A DNA stretch of 64,000 nt from Alphaproteobacteria bacterium (GCA_020851015.1 JADZDN010000193.1:50092-114091), one strand, 5' to 3'. Positions 34,386 through 43,177 are shown, counted from the stretch's first letter. Notes: a model not told the origin generated them from the sequence alone. A program made the numbers and translations.

Positions 34386-35204
34386 ATGCGGACATGGCAC
34401 GCGGTCCTGTTCCTCCTGCCGGTTTCAGTTCTGATGGCGGCGATATTCCTCGTACCGCTAGGCCAGATCGCCTACACAAGCGTCGACGGGCCGGCATTCT
34501 CGGCGCGCGCCTATGCGGAGCTTGCGTCGAGCACGCTGTTCAACAGGGTTCTGTTCAACACATTTGAGATCAGCGTCGGATCCATGCTGGTCTGCCTGCT
34601 GGTCGGATATCCGATCGCCTACCATCTTTCGCGCGTATCGCCGCGCCGCCGCTCGATCTACCTGATCCTTGTCCTGCTGCCGTTCTGGACCAGTATCCTG
34701 GTCAAGAGCTTTGCGTTCACGGTCATCCTGGGCGAGAACGGAATCATCAACAATGCGCTGCGCGGCGTGCTCGGTCCCAATGCCGCGCTGCCCTTGCTGT
34801 TCAATCGCGTCGGGGTAACCATCGGGATGGTTCACTACCTGTTGCCCTTCATGGTGTTCCCCGTGCTGGTCAGCCTGCTTTCGCAGAATGGCGACATTCA
34901 CCGCGCTGCACGGATCATGGGGGCTAGCCGCGCCCGCATCTTCTTCCGCATCACTCTTCCGCTCAGCTTGCCGGGCGTCCTGGCCGGCGCGGTGATGACG
35001 CTGGTGCTTTCGCTCGGCATGTTCGTGACGCCTGCGCTTCTGGGCGGCCGTCGTGACCTGATGATGGCCAATCTGGTCGACTTCTATACCCGCGTGTCCC
35101 TGGATTGGGGTATTGCGTCCTCGATTGCCCTGCTGCTGCTAGGCATCACAGGCGGTCTGATTGCCATCATGGCGCGACTGCCTGGCGAGCACCGGCTGGT
35201 GTGA
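34386..35204 (+). CDS. Pot-type ABC transporter permease (PotB-like), methylamine module
   Basis: 272-residue membrane subunit with about six hydrophobic segments. The EAA loop is IHRAARIMGASRARIFFRITLPLSLPG. It starts 35 bases after the binding-protein stop. Its stop overlaps the next permease start as GTGA. Confidence 0.92.
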   Translation: MRTWHAVLFLLPVSVLMAAIFLVPLGQIAYTSVDGPAFSARAYAELASSTLFNRVLFNTFEISVGSMLVCLLVGYPIAYHLSRVSPRRRSIYLILVLLPFWTSILVKSFAFTVILGENGIINNALRGVLGPNAALPLLFNRVGVTIGMVHYLLPFMVFPVLVSLLSQNGDIHRAARIMGASRARIFFRITLPLSLPGVLAGAVMTLVLSLGMFVTPALLGGRRDLMMANLVDFYTRVSLDWGIASSIALLLLGITGGLIAIMARLPGEHRLV

Positions 35205-35995
35205 TCGCCATGCAGCGACCATCGCTCGCTACGGCCGCGGTTGCCTGGGCCTTCTATATCTTTCTGATCGCGCCCAGCCTGATCGTCATCCCGATGTCCT
35301 TTAACAACTCGTCCGAACTCGTGTTTCCGCCGCGGGTGCTGTCGCTGCGCCTGTACAGGGAATTCATTTACGGCGGCGATTGGCTGTCGGCGACATGGCA
35401 GAGTTTCATCGTCGCGTTCGCTACGACTATCCTGTCGGTGTTGGCCGGCGTTCCGGCCGCCTATGCGCTGACACGCGCGCACTTCCCCGGGCGGCGGCTG
35501 TTGGGCATGGTGCTGCTTGCGCCAATGCTGGTCCCGACCATTGTCATAGGCCTCGGGCTCTATATGTACCTGGCCAGTTTCGGCCTTAACGGGACGACGC
35601 TCGGACTGATCCTCGGCCACACCATCCTGACCACGCCGTTCGTGATCGTGATTGCGATGGCAAGCCTCCGGCATCTTGACGCCAACCTGGAGGTTGCCGC
35701 CAAGGTCATGGGCGCAGGCCAATTGACGGTGTTCCGGCGCATCGTCCTGCCCCTGCTGGCGCCAGCCATTGGTGCTGCTGCGCTGTTTGCCTTCCTGATA
35801 TCGTTCGATGAGGTCGTGGTCGCCTATTTCATTTCTGGCGTCGGCACGACGACGCTTCCGGTCAAGATGTATAGCGCGATTCACTGGGAGGTTTCGCCCG
35901 TGCTGCCGGTCGTTTCGACCTTGCTGACGGGCCTCTCGCTGGTGGTGTGCGTGCTCGGCAGCATTCTCCAGCCAAAGGAGCAGGGAAGTGGATAG
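35201..35995 (+). CDS. Pot-type ABC transporter permease (PotC-like), methylamine module
   Basis: 264-residue membrane subunit with about six hydrophobic segments. EAA loop NLEVAAKVMGAGQLTVFRRIVLPLLAPA and ISFDEVVVAYFISGVGTTTLPVKMY are the conserved features. GTG 35201 overlaps the upstream stop; ATG 35210 is an alternative. The frame is open further upstream inside the previous gene, but that portion lacks family sequence. Confidence 0.92.
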   Translation: MIAMQRPSLATAAVAWAFYIFLIAPSLIVIPMSFNNSSELVFPPRVLSLRLYREFIYGGDWLSATWQSFIVAFATTILSVLAGVPAAYALTRAHFPGRRLLGMVLLAPMLVPTIVIGLGLYMYLASFGLNGTTLGLILGHTILTTPFVIVIAMASLRHLDANLEVAAKVMGAGQLTVFRRIVLPLLAPAIGAAALFAFLISFDEVVVAYFISGVGTTTLPVKMYSAIHWEVSPVLPVVSTLLTGLSLVVCVLGSILQPKEQGSG

Positions 35996-36028
35996 CCGCT
36001 GCCTGAGCCGCGATCGTCGGAGATACCG

Positions 36029-37123
36029 ATGAAATCCGTCGCACCGAAGGACATGGTGCGGCTCGAAGCCTGCGCGAAGCGCTATGGCGTAACCCAGGCG
36101 CTGACGCCGACCGATCTTGCGATCGCCGAGGGCGAGTTCGTCACGCTCTTGGGGCCCAGCGGGTCAGGCAAGACGACCATCCTCAATCTTATCGCGGGAA
36201 CGATCGTGCCGAGCGCCGGACGGATTTGGATCGCCGGCCGCGACGTCACCGATGTGGCGGTCGAGAAGCGCGGGCTAGGCATGGTGTTCCAGAACTATGC
36301 ACTGATGCCGCACATGTCGATCTTCGAGAATGTCGCCTTTCCGTTGCGCGTGCGGCGATGCCCCGAGGACGAAATACGGCGCAAGGTGGCGGAAGTGCTG
36401 GACCTCGTCCGCCTGCCGGGGGTCGCCGACCGAAAGCCCCGTCAGCTGTCCGGCGGCCAGCAACAGCGCGTTTCGCTGGCCCGCTGCATCGTCTACAACC
36501 CGCCGCTCATCCTGATGGACGAGCCGCTTGGCGCATTGGACAAGAAGCTGCGCGAGCAGATGCAGCTGGAGATCCGCAGCCTGCATCGAAGCCTCGGCAT
36601 CACGATGCTTTACGTGACGCACGACCAGCAGGAGGCGCTCACGATGTCGGACCGGATCGTCTTGCTGAACGGCGGCCGGATAGAACAGACCGGAACGCCC
36701 GACGAACTCTACTTTCGGCCCAAAACCGTCTTCGCGGCTGATTTCCTGGGCGATTCTAGCTTGATCGCCGCTACGGTCGAAGCGCCCGGACATCCGACTA
36801 GCCTCGTAACGGATGGCGGCGTCCGGCTGATGGGAGAGCAATCGACGATCGTGTCAGGTACGCGCATTACAGCCGTGGTGCGGCCCGAAAACGTCAGACT
36901 CGGAGCCGTGGGTCGGGGTCGCGGCGAGAATTCCTTCGAAGGAACGGTGATCGACATCACCGTTCTTGGCAGCGTCATCCGGCACCACGTTCGGCTCGGT
37001 GATGGAAACACGATCGTGGCGCATGAATTCAATCGTCGTGGAAAGAGCGAGACCAAGCAGGGCGACAAGGTGATGGCAACATGGCATGCCGAAGATTTGT
37101 TAATCCTGGAAAACCGATCTTGA
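36029..37123 (+). CDS. Pot-type ABC transporter ATP-binding protein (PotA-like), methylamine module
   Basis: 364 residues. Walker A GPSGSGKTT, Q-loop VFQNYALMPHMS, signature LSGGQQQRVSLARCI, Walker B ILMDEPLGALD and switch LYVTHDQQEALT are present. A C-terminal TOBE domain starts near residue 280. A GGAGA site lies six bases before ATG 36029. The last gene of the four-gene importer. It is clearly paralogous to the ATPase at 29286, so the window carries two independent Pot-type systems. Confidence 0.94.
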   Translation: MKSVAPKDMVRLEACAKRYGVTQALTPTDLAIAEGEFVTLLGPSGSGKTTILNLIAGTIVPSAGRIWIAGRDVTDVAVEKRGLGMVFQNYALMPHMSIFENVAFPLRVRRCPEDEIRRKVAEVLDLVRLPGVADRKPRQLSGGQQQRVSLARCIVYNPPLILMDEPLGALDKKLREQMQLEIRSLHRSLGITMLYVTHDQQEALTMSDRIVLLNGGRIEQTGTPDELYFRPKTVFAADFLGDSSLIAATVEAPGHPTSLVTDGGVRLMGEQSTIVSGTRITAVVRPENVRLGAVGRGRGENSFEGTVIDITVLGSVIRHHVRLGDGNTIVAHEFNRRGKSETKQGDKVMATWHAEDLLILENRS

Positions 37124-37201
37124 ACGATTGACCGACCAAAAAGCGCGGATCGGGTTCTGGGCGAAGCGCGTCTTATCTCCGGAGCGGCACGCGAATCGTC
37201 T

Positions 37202-37222
37202 GGCAATGCAGTTGGCATTGCC
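37202..37222. terminator. Hairpin between convergent genes
   Basis: GGCAATG / CATTGCC form a perfect 7-bp stem with a seven-base loop, between the ATPase stop (37123) and the amidohydrolase stop (37228). There is no long T tract, so termination strength is uncertain. Confidence 0.35.
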
Positions 37223-37227
37223 GGGTT

Positions 37228-38091
37228 TCACGCCCGCGGCACACCGAAATACCGTTCCGCGTTCTCATGCAGCACCTTGGCCAATACGCTTTCGTGGTAG
37301 CCGAGCGCGCGCCAGTGCTCCGCCATCTTCTCGTATTTCAGCACCGGATAGTCGCACCCGAACATGACCCGATCCTGCAAGCGCCGGCCGATCTCCTTCT
37401 TCAGCGCCGACGACAGGTATTTCGGCGACCAGCCATGCACCTCGTAGCTCACGTTTGCCTTGTGCAGCAGGATGGCGAGCATGTCGTCCTGCCAGGGAAA
37501 GGCCGGGCGGGCCGCCAGGATGCGCAACTCGGGAAACCGTGCGGCGACGATGTCGATATGCCGCGGATGCGCATGCTCCAGGACGATGCCCTTGCCGCCG
37601 GGGAAACCCTGGCCAATGCCGGTCAGGCCCGTATGGATGAGTACCGGCGCGCCGACGTCGATCGAGTGCTTGTAGAATGGGTCCCAGATCGGATCGCTGG
37701 GCGGGAAGCCCGGGTTTTGCTGGCCGACGATGCCGAATCCGATGAACCCCGCGTTTGCCGCGCGCCCGCGCTCGAACTCGTCCAGCGCGAACTTGCCGAC
37801 CCGCGGGTCCAGCGTGATCCAGTGGCCGAAGATGACGTCACGGTGCTTCTTCTGAACATCGTAGGCGTAGTCATGCACCGCGCGTATCTCGTCGGGCTGC
37901 ATCCACATGGTGATGGCCAGGTCCAGGATTACGCGGACGTTGTTGCGCCGGAAATTGTCAGTCATCTCCTGCTCGGTCTCGAGCGTAGCCTTCGTGTGCC
38001 ATATCCGCTCCTGGCTGGCGAGTTCCTCTTCGGTGCGGAACAGGTAACCCCGCTTGGTGCTCCAGTGGGAATGGCAGTCGAAGATGCGCAT
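37228..38091 (-). CDS. ACMSD-type amidohydrolase paralogue with substituted catalytic His
   Basis: 287-residue amidohydrolase-2 (TIM barrel) protein. The HxH motif is intact (His7, His9), as are the strand-5 His153 (VLIHTG) and Asp247 (FGCDYP). At the position where family decarboxylases and hydrolases carry the catalytic His (AAHSG), this protein has Arg195 (AARPAFPW). The second amidohydrolase in this window (41484-42359) keeps His there. The two share long stretches such as LIHTG.TG.GQG.PGG and RRLQD.VMFG.DYP. It may therefore be a changed-function enzyme or a non-catalytic partner. It lies 28 bases after the CoA-ligase-like gene in the same operon. Confidence 0.85.
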   Translation of the reverse strand: MRIFDCHSHWSTKRGYLFRTEEELASQERIWHTKATLETEQEMTDNFRRNNVRVILDLAITMWMQPDEIRAVHDYAYDVQKKHRDVIFGHWITLDPRVGKFALDEFERGRAANAGFIGFGIVGQQNPGFPPSDPIWDPFYKHSIDVGAPVLIHTGLTGIGQGFPGGKGIVLEHAHPRHIDIVAARFPELRILAARPAFPWQDDMLAILLHKANVSYEVHGWSPKYLSSALKKEIGRRLQDRVMFGCDYPVLKYEKMAEHWRALGYHESVLAKVLHENAERYFGVPRA

Positions 38092-38119
38092 CTGGCTGGC
38101 CTCCTGGTCGGTTGGCGCT

Positions 38120-39559
38120 TTAGTTCTTCTTGTAACGGCGGTCGAGCAACCGCCGCGGCTTTCCCTCGCGGCCGAGATTGGCGACCTCCACGAGACTGGC
38201 TTCCTCGACCAGTTCGACGTCGACCGTCACGCCCAGGTCGTTCTTCAGGCGGCGCTCCAGATGGTCCTTAAGACCGTCCCGGCTTCCGGCGTCCTTCCGC
38301 ACCTCGATCCGCACGACCATATCGTCGCGCGGAACGCCGCCCGCATCATGCCGATCGACCACGCAGATCCATTGACCGGTCGTTCGCGCGTCGCTCTGCA
38401 CGGCCGGCAAACAGGCCATGGGATACACGTTGACGCCGCGGAGTTTGACCATGTCATCGCTGCGGCCAAGGAAGTGATCCATCCGGCGAAATGTACCGCC
38501 GCAGCCGCAAGGCTGCTCCGAGACGAGTCGCCCCAGGTCGCGCAGATTAAAGCGGATCATCGGCGGGATGCGCCGGTGCAGGATGGTGACGACCAAGTTG
38601 CCGATCTGGCCGTTCGGCACGGGCTTGTTGGTCTCCGTGTCGATGATCTCGAAGTAGCTGCAGTCCTCCATGAAGTGCAGCCCGTTCTTGTGCTGGCATT
38701 CGAAGGCGCCCAGCCCCATCTCGTTGGTGCCATAGTTGTCGTAGACCGGGCACCCCCACAGCTCTTCGAGCTGCCGCCGCAAGGTGCCCTCGGTGTCGGG
38801 GCCCAGGAAGCTGCTGATGAACTTCGTCTTCAACTCCCGCACGTCGCGGCCGAATTCTTCGCGAAAGACCTTGGCGAGCTGGATCATGTATTCGGGAAAG
38901 CTCACCCACAGGTTGGTTCCCCAATCCGCCGCCAACTCCATCTGACGCCGCGAGGGCGTCACCACGCCACTGCCCGTCGTCAGCGGCAAGACGCCCAGGT
39001 AGTCGTGACAGGCCTTGTAGACGCACCAGCCCAGATTCGCGAGGGAACACGTGGAAGGAATCTGCATCACGTCTCCCGGACGCGCGCCCTGGAGATACAG
39101 CCCGCGCGCCTCCGTGATCGCGTTCATCTCCCATTCGTATGGGCCGAACACGGTGGGGCGCGGTTTGCCGGTCGTACCGCCGCTGGTCTGCGCCTTCAGC
39201 GGATGGCCGGGCCGCAGTGGTTGCGGCAGGCCGTGGATCAACCCGAACGGCGGGTTTTCAACTTGGTCGGTCTTGATGTCCTCCGACGAGAAGGTCGGCA
39301 GTTTGGCGATGTCGTCAATGCCGCGGATATCGCCCGGCTCCAGCCCCGCAGCGCTCCAGCGCCGGCGATAGAAAGCATTCTTCCATCCCGCCGCCACCGC
39401 CTCGAGGAAGCGCTCGTTCTGCAGGGCGCGGACGCGCTCCAGCGGCCAGCGAAACACGGTCTTGTCGAAAACGTCGGGCACCGGATAGCGCCAAAACAAT
39501 CCCTCCCAGTCGACCGAATGGTGATAGATCGGCAACTCGGACTTCATCGTCTTCGACAT
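38120..39559 (-). CDS. Phenylacetate-CoA ligase (PaaK)-like adenylate-forming enzyme
   Basis: 479 residues. The AMP-binding P-loop is TSGGTTGKPRP, preceded by an LPTFSSEDIKTDQ segment typical of PaaK-family starts. A YDNYGTNEMG adenine motif and GRSDDMVKLRGVNVYP hinge follow, with the C-terminal catalytic Lys expected in GREGKPRRL. It should activate a carboxylate as the CoA thioester. The ATG at 39559 overlaps the TetR stop as TGATG; a GTG one codon earlier is also possible. Neighbouring amidohydrolases and a crotonase-fold protein imply a CoA-dependent catabolic route, possibly of an aromatic or cyclic acid. Confidence 0.86.
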   Translation of the reverse strand: MSKTMKSELPIYHHSVDWEGLFWRYPVPDVFDKTVFRWPLERVRALQNERFLEAVAAGWKNAFYRRRWSAAGLEPGDIRGIDDIAKLPTFSSEDIKTDQVENPPFGLIHGLPQPLRPGHPLKAQTSGGTTGKPRPTVFGPYEWEMNAITEARGLYLQGARPGDVMQIPSTCSLANLGWCVYKACHDYLGVLPLTTGSGVVTPSRRQMELAADWGTNLWVSFPEYMIQLAKVFREEFGRDVRELKTKFISSFLGPDTEGTLRRQLEELWGCPVYDNYGTNEMGLGAFECQHKNGLHFMEDCSYFEIIDTETNKPVPNGQIGNLVVTILHRRIPPMIRFNLRDLGRLVSEQPCGCGGTFRRMDHFLGRSDDMVKLRGVNVYPMACLPAVQSDARTTGQWICVVDRHDAGGVPRDDMVVRIEVRKDAGSRDGLKDHLERRLKNDLGVTVDVELVEEASLVEVANLGREGKPRRLLDRRYKKN

Positions 39560-40272
39560 CACGACACCCCCACCCTCGCTCGGCCGTTTTGAATGCCCGG
39601 GCGTCCGTCGTTCGCCGCCAGCACGCTGCCCCGCTGCGTCCCGAGGCTGGCGGATCTTTCGGGAAGTCCCAGCCCCTTCAGCAGAAACCGAACCGCTTCG
39701 CGGCGCATGGTCGCTTCGGCGACCCGGCCGCGCAGGTCCCAGCGGCGCATGATGAGCGCGCTCGGAAGCATGAGGACGATGCTTGCCACCACCCGGCGGT
39801 GACCGAAATCCAGGCCGCTTTCCGTCGCGGCATCGGCCAGAATCCTCTCGTACAAGGCGCGCAGCCGCGCGGCGTCGCGCAGGAACGGCTTTCGCTGCCG
39901 GCGGTCCAGGCAGTGGACCTCCTGGTACAGAAGAAGAAGATGGTCCTGCAATTCGAAGGTCGCGTCGATTGTGGCGTCGAGCGCCAAATACAGCTTCTCC
40001 AGGGCGCCCGTCGCTCCCAGCAGCGCCTGCTCGATGTGGCGTTCATAGACGCCATAGACGTCGCTGCAGACCAGGTAGAGAAGATCCGCCTTGTTGTGGA
40101 CGTAGTTGTAGACCGTGCCCTGCGATACCCCGGCGACGCGCGCAACTTCGTTTACCGTGCTGCTGTTGAATCCCTTGTCCGAGAATACCGCGATCGCGGC
40201 GCGTACCAGCGCCGCCCGGCGCTTTAGCACGCGGGCCGCATCCTTTACCGTCGTGCCGCTCCGCCGCTTCAT
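39559..40272 (-). CDS. TetR-family transcriptional regulator
   Basis: 237 residues. The N-terminal helix-turn-helix is NEVARVAGVSQGTVYNYVHNKADLLYLV (about 42-69), a clear TetR signature. The remainder is the helical ligand-binding domain. ATG 40272 overlaps the CobW stop as ATGA. A strong inverted repeat at 41381-41402 in the divergent promoter region is its probable operator. Effector is likely a CoA-ester or acid substrate of the pathway, as with other TetR regulators of CoA-ligase clusters; this is inference. Confidence 0.92.
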   Translation of the reverse strand: MKRRSGTTVKDAARVLKRRAALVRAAIAVFSDKGFNSSTVNEVARVAGVSQGTVYNYVHNKADLLYLVCSDVYGVYERHIEQALLGATGALEKLYLALDATIDATFELQDHLLLLYQEVHCLDRRQRKPFLRDAARLRALYERILADAATESGLDFGHRRVVASIVLMLPSALIMRRWDLRGRVAEATMRREAVRFLLKGLGLPERSASLGTQRGSVLAANDGRPGIQNGRARVGVS

Positions 40273-41279
40273 GGATGCACCGACGCGATCTCGCGCTCCT
40301 GTGACGGTCGCGTACCAGCGTCCAACTGTTCCTGCACCATCGCGGACCACCCTGCTTCTATCTCCGCGCGATCCGCGCCCTTGGCGATGAAGACGAGGCG
40401 CGAGCGGCGGCGGACTTCCTTCAGGTGCGGAAGAGGCACGGGTCGATGGAAGATATGATGCACGCCGTGAATGGCCGTGGCATATGGATCGCCCGGGAAA
40501 TACATCACGCCCTTAACGCGCAACAGCTGCTGTGACCAGCGGACTCTTACCCGAGTCATCCAGTTCGAAAAGACGCGCCAGGGGAGGCTGACGTTGGTTT
40601 GCAGCACGAAGGAGTTGACGCCGTGCGCGTGAGCCGAGGCGGATTCCGCCAGCGCCGGCGCCTCTCCCGCGCGGTGGCGCAGTTCCCGCAAACGCTGGAC
40701 GGTGATCGCGCCGTTCAAGACCGTTTCGGCTGGCGCGCGCGGATTGATGCCGCCCAGGGCCGATTTCAGCCGGCCCAGCCCTTGCACCGCCGCCAGGTCG
40801 GGTTTGGTGATCAGGAGCACGTCGGCGATCGCCACCTGCGCGGCAGCCTCCGGCTGTTGCGCGAGCTGGCCTTCGCCGAACAACGCGTCGACCGTACAGG
40901 CGATGGAATCGAGCCGGAACAGGCGCGACGCCAGCGGGTGACCGATCAAGTATTCGACGAATCTGACCGGGTCGGCGAGCCCGCTAGCTTCGACAATGAC
41001 GGAATTGACGGTCGATGCGCTTCGCGCACGGGAATAGACGGACAGGAATTGCGCCTCGAAATTGTCGCTTAGCGAGCAGCAGAAGCATCCTCCCGCCACT
41101 ACCGACGTCCGATCGCGGTCATGCGCGACCAGGTCGCCGTCCAGGCCGACTTCGCCGAACTCGTTGATCAGCACGGCGCTGTCGCGCATCGCGGCCTGCG
41201 CGAGCAAGCCGTTCACGAGCGTCGTCTTTCCGCTGCCGAGGAATCCGGTGACGACGAGCACCGGCAGTCGTTCGTCCAT
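40269..41279 (-). CDS. CobW/COG0523-family G3E GTPase (metallochaperone type)
   Basis: 336 residues. The Walker A motif GFLGSGKTT (12-20), the metal-binding CxCC motif (Cys65, Cys67, Cys68 in GGCFCCSL) and the GTPase E(G)SG-like EASGLADP are present, followed by a CobW C-terminal domain (GVMYFPGDPYATAIHGVHH). Family knowledge: such GTPases deliver zinc or another metal to client enzymes. It is the first gene of the minus-strand operon ending in an amidohydrolase, with a second amidohydrolase divergent, so these metal-dependent enzymes are its likely clients. Confidence 0.9.
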   Translation of the reverse strand: MDERLPVLVVTGFLGSGKTTLVNGLLAQAAMRDSAVLINEFGEVGLDGDLVAHDRDRTSVVAGGCFCCSLSDNFEAQFLSVYSRARSASTVNSVIVEASGLADPVRFVEYLIGHPLASRLFRLDSIACTVDALFGEGQLAQQPEAAAQVAIADVLLITKPDLAAVQGLGRLKSALGGINPRAPAETVLNGAITVQRLRELRHRAGEAPALAESASAHAHGVNSFVLQTNVSLPWRVFSNWMTRVRVRWSQQLLRVKGVMYFPGDPYATAIHGVHHIFHRPVPLPHLKEVRRRSRLVFIAKGADRAEIEAGWSAMVQEQLDAGTRPSQEREIASVHP

Positions 41280-41380
41280 TGGCGCGCCCCGCGATCATAG
41301 GCGTAGGGTCCGACCACGATAGCCCGGCTCCTTTGCGAAATGAAGCCGCCATTCGCATGAAATCGGGTGCTGCGCCGCAC

Positions 41381-41402
41381 AAAATGACTGGTCAGTCAAT
41401 TT
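41381..41402. promoter_or_regulatory. TetR-type operator in the divergent promoter region
   Basis: Inverted repeat TGACTG-GT-CAGTCA at 41385-41398 with perfect 6-bp arms. It extends to AAA and TTT on the outside after one unmatched base, giving 22 bases of dyad. It lies between the CobW-TetR-CoA-ligase operon (-) and the amidohydrolase-crotonase-Liv operon (+). TGACTG.CAGTCA palindromes are typical TetR-family targets. Confidence 0.75.
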
Positions 41403-41483
41403 GTGCCTTGACTCCCTCTTGCCCGGGTCCGAAAGTTCCATCACAGGCACACGCGCGATGTGCCGTCCGGCGGAGCGTGGCAC

Positions 41484-42359
41484 TTGCGCGCAATCGACGT
41501 TCACGTCCATCCGATGACACAGGACTACATCGCGGCGTTGGGCGACTTCATCGCCGCCCAGGAACGCCTGTTCCGCGTCAAGCTGCAGCCCAAGACCGAC
41601 GAGCAAATGGCCGAGGATTTTCGGCGCGAGGACATCCGCGCAATCGTCATCGCGTGGGACGCGCAGAGCACGATGGGCGGCGGCGTCATCGCTAACGACA
41701 CGGTCGCGCAACTGACCCGGCAGTTTCCCGAGGTCTTCCTGCCCGGGTGGGCGATGGTCGACCCGTGGAAGGGTCAGGTTGCGCTAAAGGAGCTTGAGCG
41801 CGCGATCACATCGCTCGGGATGCTTGGCGCAAAGTGGCATCCGCCGATCCAGGCGTTCCACGTCAACGACCATCGGTTCTATCCGTTCTGGGAGCTTTGC
41901 CAAGCGCTGGACGCGCCGGTCCTCATCCATACGGGGATGACGGGTGTGGGACAAGGAATGCCCGGCGGCGGCGGGGTGAAGAACAAGTACGGTCGGCCTT
42001 TTCCGCATCTTGACGATCTGGCCGCCGACTTCCCGCGTTTGACCATCATCGCCGCCCATTCCGGCTGGCCCTGGTCCGAAGAACTGATCGCGGTCGCCCT
42101 GCACAAGCCTAACGTCTTCATCGAGGTGTCGGGCTATCGCCCCCGCTACCTGCCGGCGGCGCTGAAGCACGAGATCAGCCGGCGCCTGCAGGACAAGGTG
42201 ATGTTCGGCTCGGACTATCCGGCTTTGTCACCCGTTCAATGCCTCGACGAATTGGAAATGGAGGGATTCGCGCCGGAGATCATCGAGAAGCTTTTTCGCC
42301 GCAACGCAATTCGTGCGCTTAAGCTGGACAAGCGATGCCCGAAAGCGATCAGCGACTAG
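41484..42359 (+). CDS. ACMSD-type amidohydrolase with complete active site
   Basis: 291-residue amidohydrolase-2 protein. HxH at His7/His9, strand-5 His149 (VLIHTG), catalytic-type His192 (AAHSGWPW) and Asp244 (FGSDYP) are all present, as in ACMSD and gamma-resorcylate decarboxylase. TTG 41484 is preferred because GGCGGAG lies eight bases upstream; GTG 41460 is an alternative. It overlaps or abuts the crotonase-fold gene. Likely a metal-dependent decarboxylase or hydrolase; the substrate is unknown. Its paralogue at 37228 has Arg in place of His192. Confidence 0.86.
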   Translation: MRAIDVHVHPMTQDYIAALGDFIAAQERLFRVKLQPKTDEQMAEDFRREDIRAIVIAWDAQSTMGGGVIANDTVAQLTRQFPEVFLPGWAMVDPWKGQVALKELERAITSLGMLGAKWHPPIQAFHVNDHRFYPFWELCQALDAPVLIHTGMTGVGQGMPGGGGVKNKYGRPFPHLDDLAADFPRLTIIAAHSGWPWSEELIAVALHKPNVFIEVSGYRPRYLPAALKHEISRRLQDKVMFGSDYPALSPVQCLDELEMEGFAPEIIEKLFRRNAIRALKLDKRCPKAISD

Positions 42360-42373
42360 GGGAGCATAGCGAG

Positions 42374-43177
42374 GTGAGCGTGGACTATCAGCGGTATTCG
42401 CGGTTTCTGATACGGCGAGACGGGCGCATCCTCCGCGTGTCGCTCAACCGCCCCGAAGCGCTGAATGCGATCGATGGGCAGACCCATCTGGAATTGACGA
42501 CCATTTTCCGCGACATCCAGGAGGATGCGGAGGCAGATGTCGTCATTCTCACTGGCGAAGGAAAAGCCTTCAGTGCCGGCGGCGACGTGGATTGGCTCAG
42601 CGATCTGGTGCGTCGTGGCATCTCGCCCGACATGGGGCACGTGAAGCAGATCGTCTACAGTTTGCTGGAGCTCGAAAAGCCGGTTATTGCGCGAGTTCCG
42701 GGTGTCTGCGTCGGCCTGGGGGCGACTATCGCGCTGTTTTCCGACATCATCATCGCGTCGGAGAACGCGCGGTTTGGCGACCCGCACGTAAAGGTGGGGG
42801 CAGTGGCCGGCGATGGGGGCGCCGTCATCTGGCCCCAGCTGGTCGGCTTCGCGCGCGCCAAGCAGTATCTGCTGACCGGCGACATCATGACGGCCCAGGA
42901 AGCCGAGCGCATCGGCCTGATTACCAAGGTCGTTCCACGGGACAAGTTGGACGAGGAGGTCCAGCGGATTGCTCTCCAGCTGGTCAACGGCGCCACCCAG
43001 GCGATACGCTGGACCAAACTCGCGATCAACATGGGATTGCACCAGCTCGCCCATTCGATCATGGAAAGCTGCGTGCCCAACGAGATCCTCTCGATGAAAC
43101 TCGACGATCACGTGGAGGCACTCGACGCGTTCCGGGAGAAGCGGACGCCGCGATTCGCCCTCAAGCAAACGAACTAG
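42374..43177 (+). CDS. Crotonase-fold (enoyl-CoA hydratase/isomerase superfamily) protein lacking both hydratase glutamates
   Basis: 267 residues. The crotonase fold is clear: NRPEALNAID, oxyanion-hole FSAGGDVDWL and GDGGAVI. Aligned with enoyl-CoA hydratase, the two catalytic glutamates are replaced: the GGGCELAM position reads GLGATIAL (Thr118) and the QPEI position reads DPHV (His138). It should bind a CoA ester but probably does not catalyse simple hydration. Decarboxylation, isomerisation or C-C hydrolysis are options. GTG 42374 follows GGGAG by nine bases; ATG 42335, overlapping the previous gene, is an alternative start. Confidence 0.88.
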   Translation: MSVDYQRYSRFLIRRDGRILRVSLNRPEALNAIDGQTHLELTTIFRDIQEDAEADVVILTGEGKAFSAGGDVDWLSDLVRRGISPDMGHVKQIVYSLLELEKPVIARVPGVCVGLGATIALFSDIIIASENARFGDPHVKVGAVAGDGGAVIWPQLVGFARAKQYLLTGDIMTAQEAERIGLITKVVPRDKLDEEVQRIALQLVNGATQAIRWTKLAINMGLHQLAHSIMESCVPNEILSMKLDDHVEALDAFREKRTPRFALKQTN

